Positions 63,358 to 64,000 of a stretch of 64,000 nucleotides of DNA are shown piece by piece (within the stretch, counting starts at the first letter, position 1; the number at the start of each line of letters is the position of its first letter). The stretch lies in the NCBI GenBank assembly GCA_946221385.1, contig CAMIGX010000006.1:1-64000 (forward strand). Direction: 5' to 3'. The notes beneath the pieces were generated by a model that worked only from the letters and a program-made list of their open reading frames with translations, had not been told where the DNA came from and made no database searches. The position numbers and the translations under genes were made by a program. The stretch is from an uncultured Propionimicrobium sp. (GTDB lineage: Bacteria > Actinomycetota > Actinomycetes > Propionibacteriales > Propionibacteriaceae).

Positions 63358-64000
63358 TTAATTCTTTGGGGCGTCGATGGCCTCGAAGTTCTCGGTCTGA
63401 TATGCCCCCGGACGGTCAACAATCAACACCGCGCCTTCAGCAGCCTCTACCATCTCCTTCGGCGCGATCGCCTTGGCGACGTGATACATGACGATGACCA
63501 CGATGGTGCCCAGCGCGATGCCGCCGAGAGTGAACTCACCCATTTCTAGGGAGACGTTGCCGATTCCGATGATGATGCCAGCAGCCAGCGGAACCAGATT
63601 GATTGGGTTGCCGAAGTCGACGCGGTTTTCCTTCCAGATCTTGGCGCCGAGCAGACCGATCATGCCGTAGAGGACGACGGTGATGCCGCCCAGTACGCCA
63701 CCTGGGGTGGCCGAGATGACAGCGCCGAACTTCGGAGAAAAACCGAACAAGATCGCGAACAGTGCGGCGACCGCGTAGGCGGCTGTCGAATACACCCGAG
63801 TGGCAGCCATGACGCCGATGTTCTCGGCGTAGGTGGTCGTCGGGCCAGCGCCCACGGCGGTCGCCAGGATCGAGGTCGCACCGTCAGCGGCCAATGCGCG
63901 GCCCATTTCGCCGTCCAGATCTGCGCCAGTCATTTCGGCGACGGCCTTAATATGGCCAGTGTTTTCGGCGATCAGCGCGATGACGATCGGCAACGCGAGC
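63358..64000 (-). CDS. uraA: Uracil permease (NCS2 family), C-terminal part
   Basis: The reading frame runs to the window edge, so only the C-terminal ~214 residues are seen. NCS2 features: AENTGHIKAVAEMTG near the start of this fragment, GAGPTTTYAENIGVMAATRVYS (the conserved NCS2 motif region) and at least four later helices, ending in a charged tail. The TTTYAENIGVMAxTRVYS form points to uracil permease over xanthine permease. It imports uracil using the proton gradient. The N terminus lies outside the window. Confidence 0.9.
   Translation of the reverse strand, partial: LALPIVIALIAENTGHIKAVAEMTGADLDGEMGRALAADGATSILATAVGAGPTTTYAENIGVMAATRVYSTAAYAVAALFAILFGFSPKFGAVISATPGGVLGGITVVLYGMIGLLGAKIWKENRVDFGNPINLVPLAAGIIIGIGNVSLEMGEFTLGGIALGTIVVIVMYHVAKAIAPKEMVEAAEGAVLIVDRPGAYQTENFEAIDAPKN

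Overview
The window reads as ordinary actinobacterial chromosome from a moderately high-GC member of the Actinomycetota. The evidence is mycothiol metabolism (mycothione reductase at 4630 and mycothiol synthase at 15082), the 33-residue ribosomal protein bS22, a PknG-type kinase operon, LGFP repeats, MutT1 beside polyphosphate kinase, and a Glp/RimJ/GlpR locus. The eukaryotic-type UDP-glucose pyrophosphorylase and MetPS would fit a Propionibacteriaceae-like or related lineage, but the sequence alone does not fix the family. No phage, insertion sequence or CRISPR array was seen.

Layout. 1-250: tandem ~50-bp repeats. 250-7379: amidase, bS22, fused HemD-like protein, histidine phosphatase, mycothione reductase and an LpqI/NagZ lipoprotein. 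7619-15984 (minus): phosphate and polyphosphate block (pstSCAB with a possible PHO box, mutT1, ppk, mshD). 16052-23764: dtd, an LGFP-repeat L,D-transpeptidase, a nitrobindin-like protein, YgfZ, an atypical glutamine synthetase, TypA and a small Cys-rich protein. 24057-36970: a nine-gene plus-strand cluster (TelA, unknown, AAA+, GlnX-like membrane sensor, unknown, PknG, PP2C, VWA, FHA), most of it coupled by 1-16 nt overlaps. 37078-40479: purA, serB, purB. 40483-44926 (minus): DUF2207-like protein, then modABC led by a HTH-Mop regulator. 45118-47247: small WXG100/YbaB-like trio and a divergent membrane protein. 47320-49497: tRNA-Arg(CCT), a candidate structured RNA, UDP-glucose pyrophosphorylase. 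49709-52415 (minus): mscL, SAF protein, FmdB-like protein, 5-formyl-THF cyclo-ligase. 52454-55236: Glp, RimJ, GlpR. 55346-58756: tRNA-Ala(CGC) followed by a small accessory segment with a HigB/HigA-ImmA toxin-antitoxin pair and a stand-alone MurE C-terminal domain. 58998-64000: MetPS transporter, YeiH-type exporter with a tiny membrane partner, asparaginase and the C-terminal part of a uracil permease.

The most system-like region is 24057-36970. It holds a membrane sensor, a Ser/Thr kinase, a phosphatase, a phosphothreonine reader, a VWA scaffold, an AAA+ ATPase and TelA. The kinase, phosphatase and FHA proteins all carry four-cysteine zinc-ribbon-like motifs, and the kinase has two near-identical HVST motifs that could be phospho-docking sites. 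A second theme is leaderless expression: at least ten starts have no Shine-Dalgarno sequence but a TANNNT -10 box 6-8 nt upstream.

Four genes too short for an ordinary ORF cutoff, or needing a corrected start, are reported: bS22 (2063), metS (60557), the YeiH partner (62091-62240, minus) and the Cys-rich protein (23582-23764, minus). All functional calls come from reading motifs and remembered family features; no database search was run.
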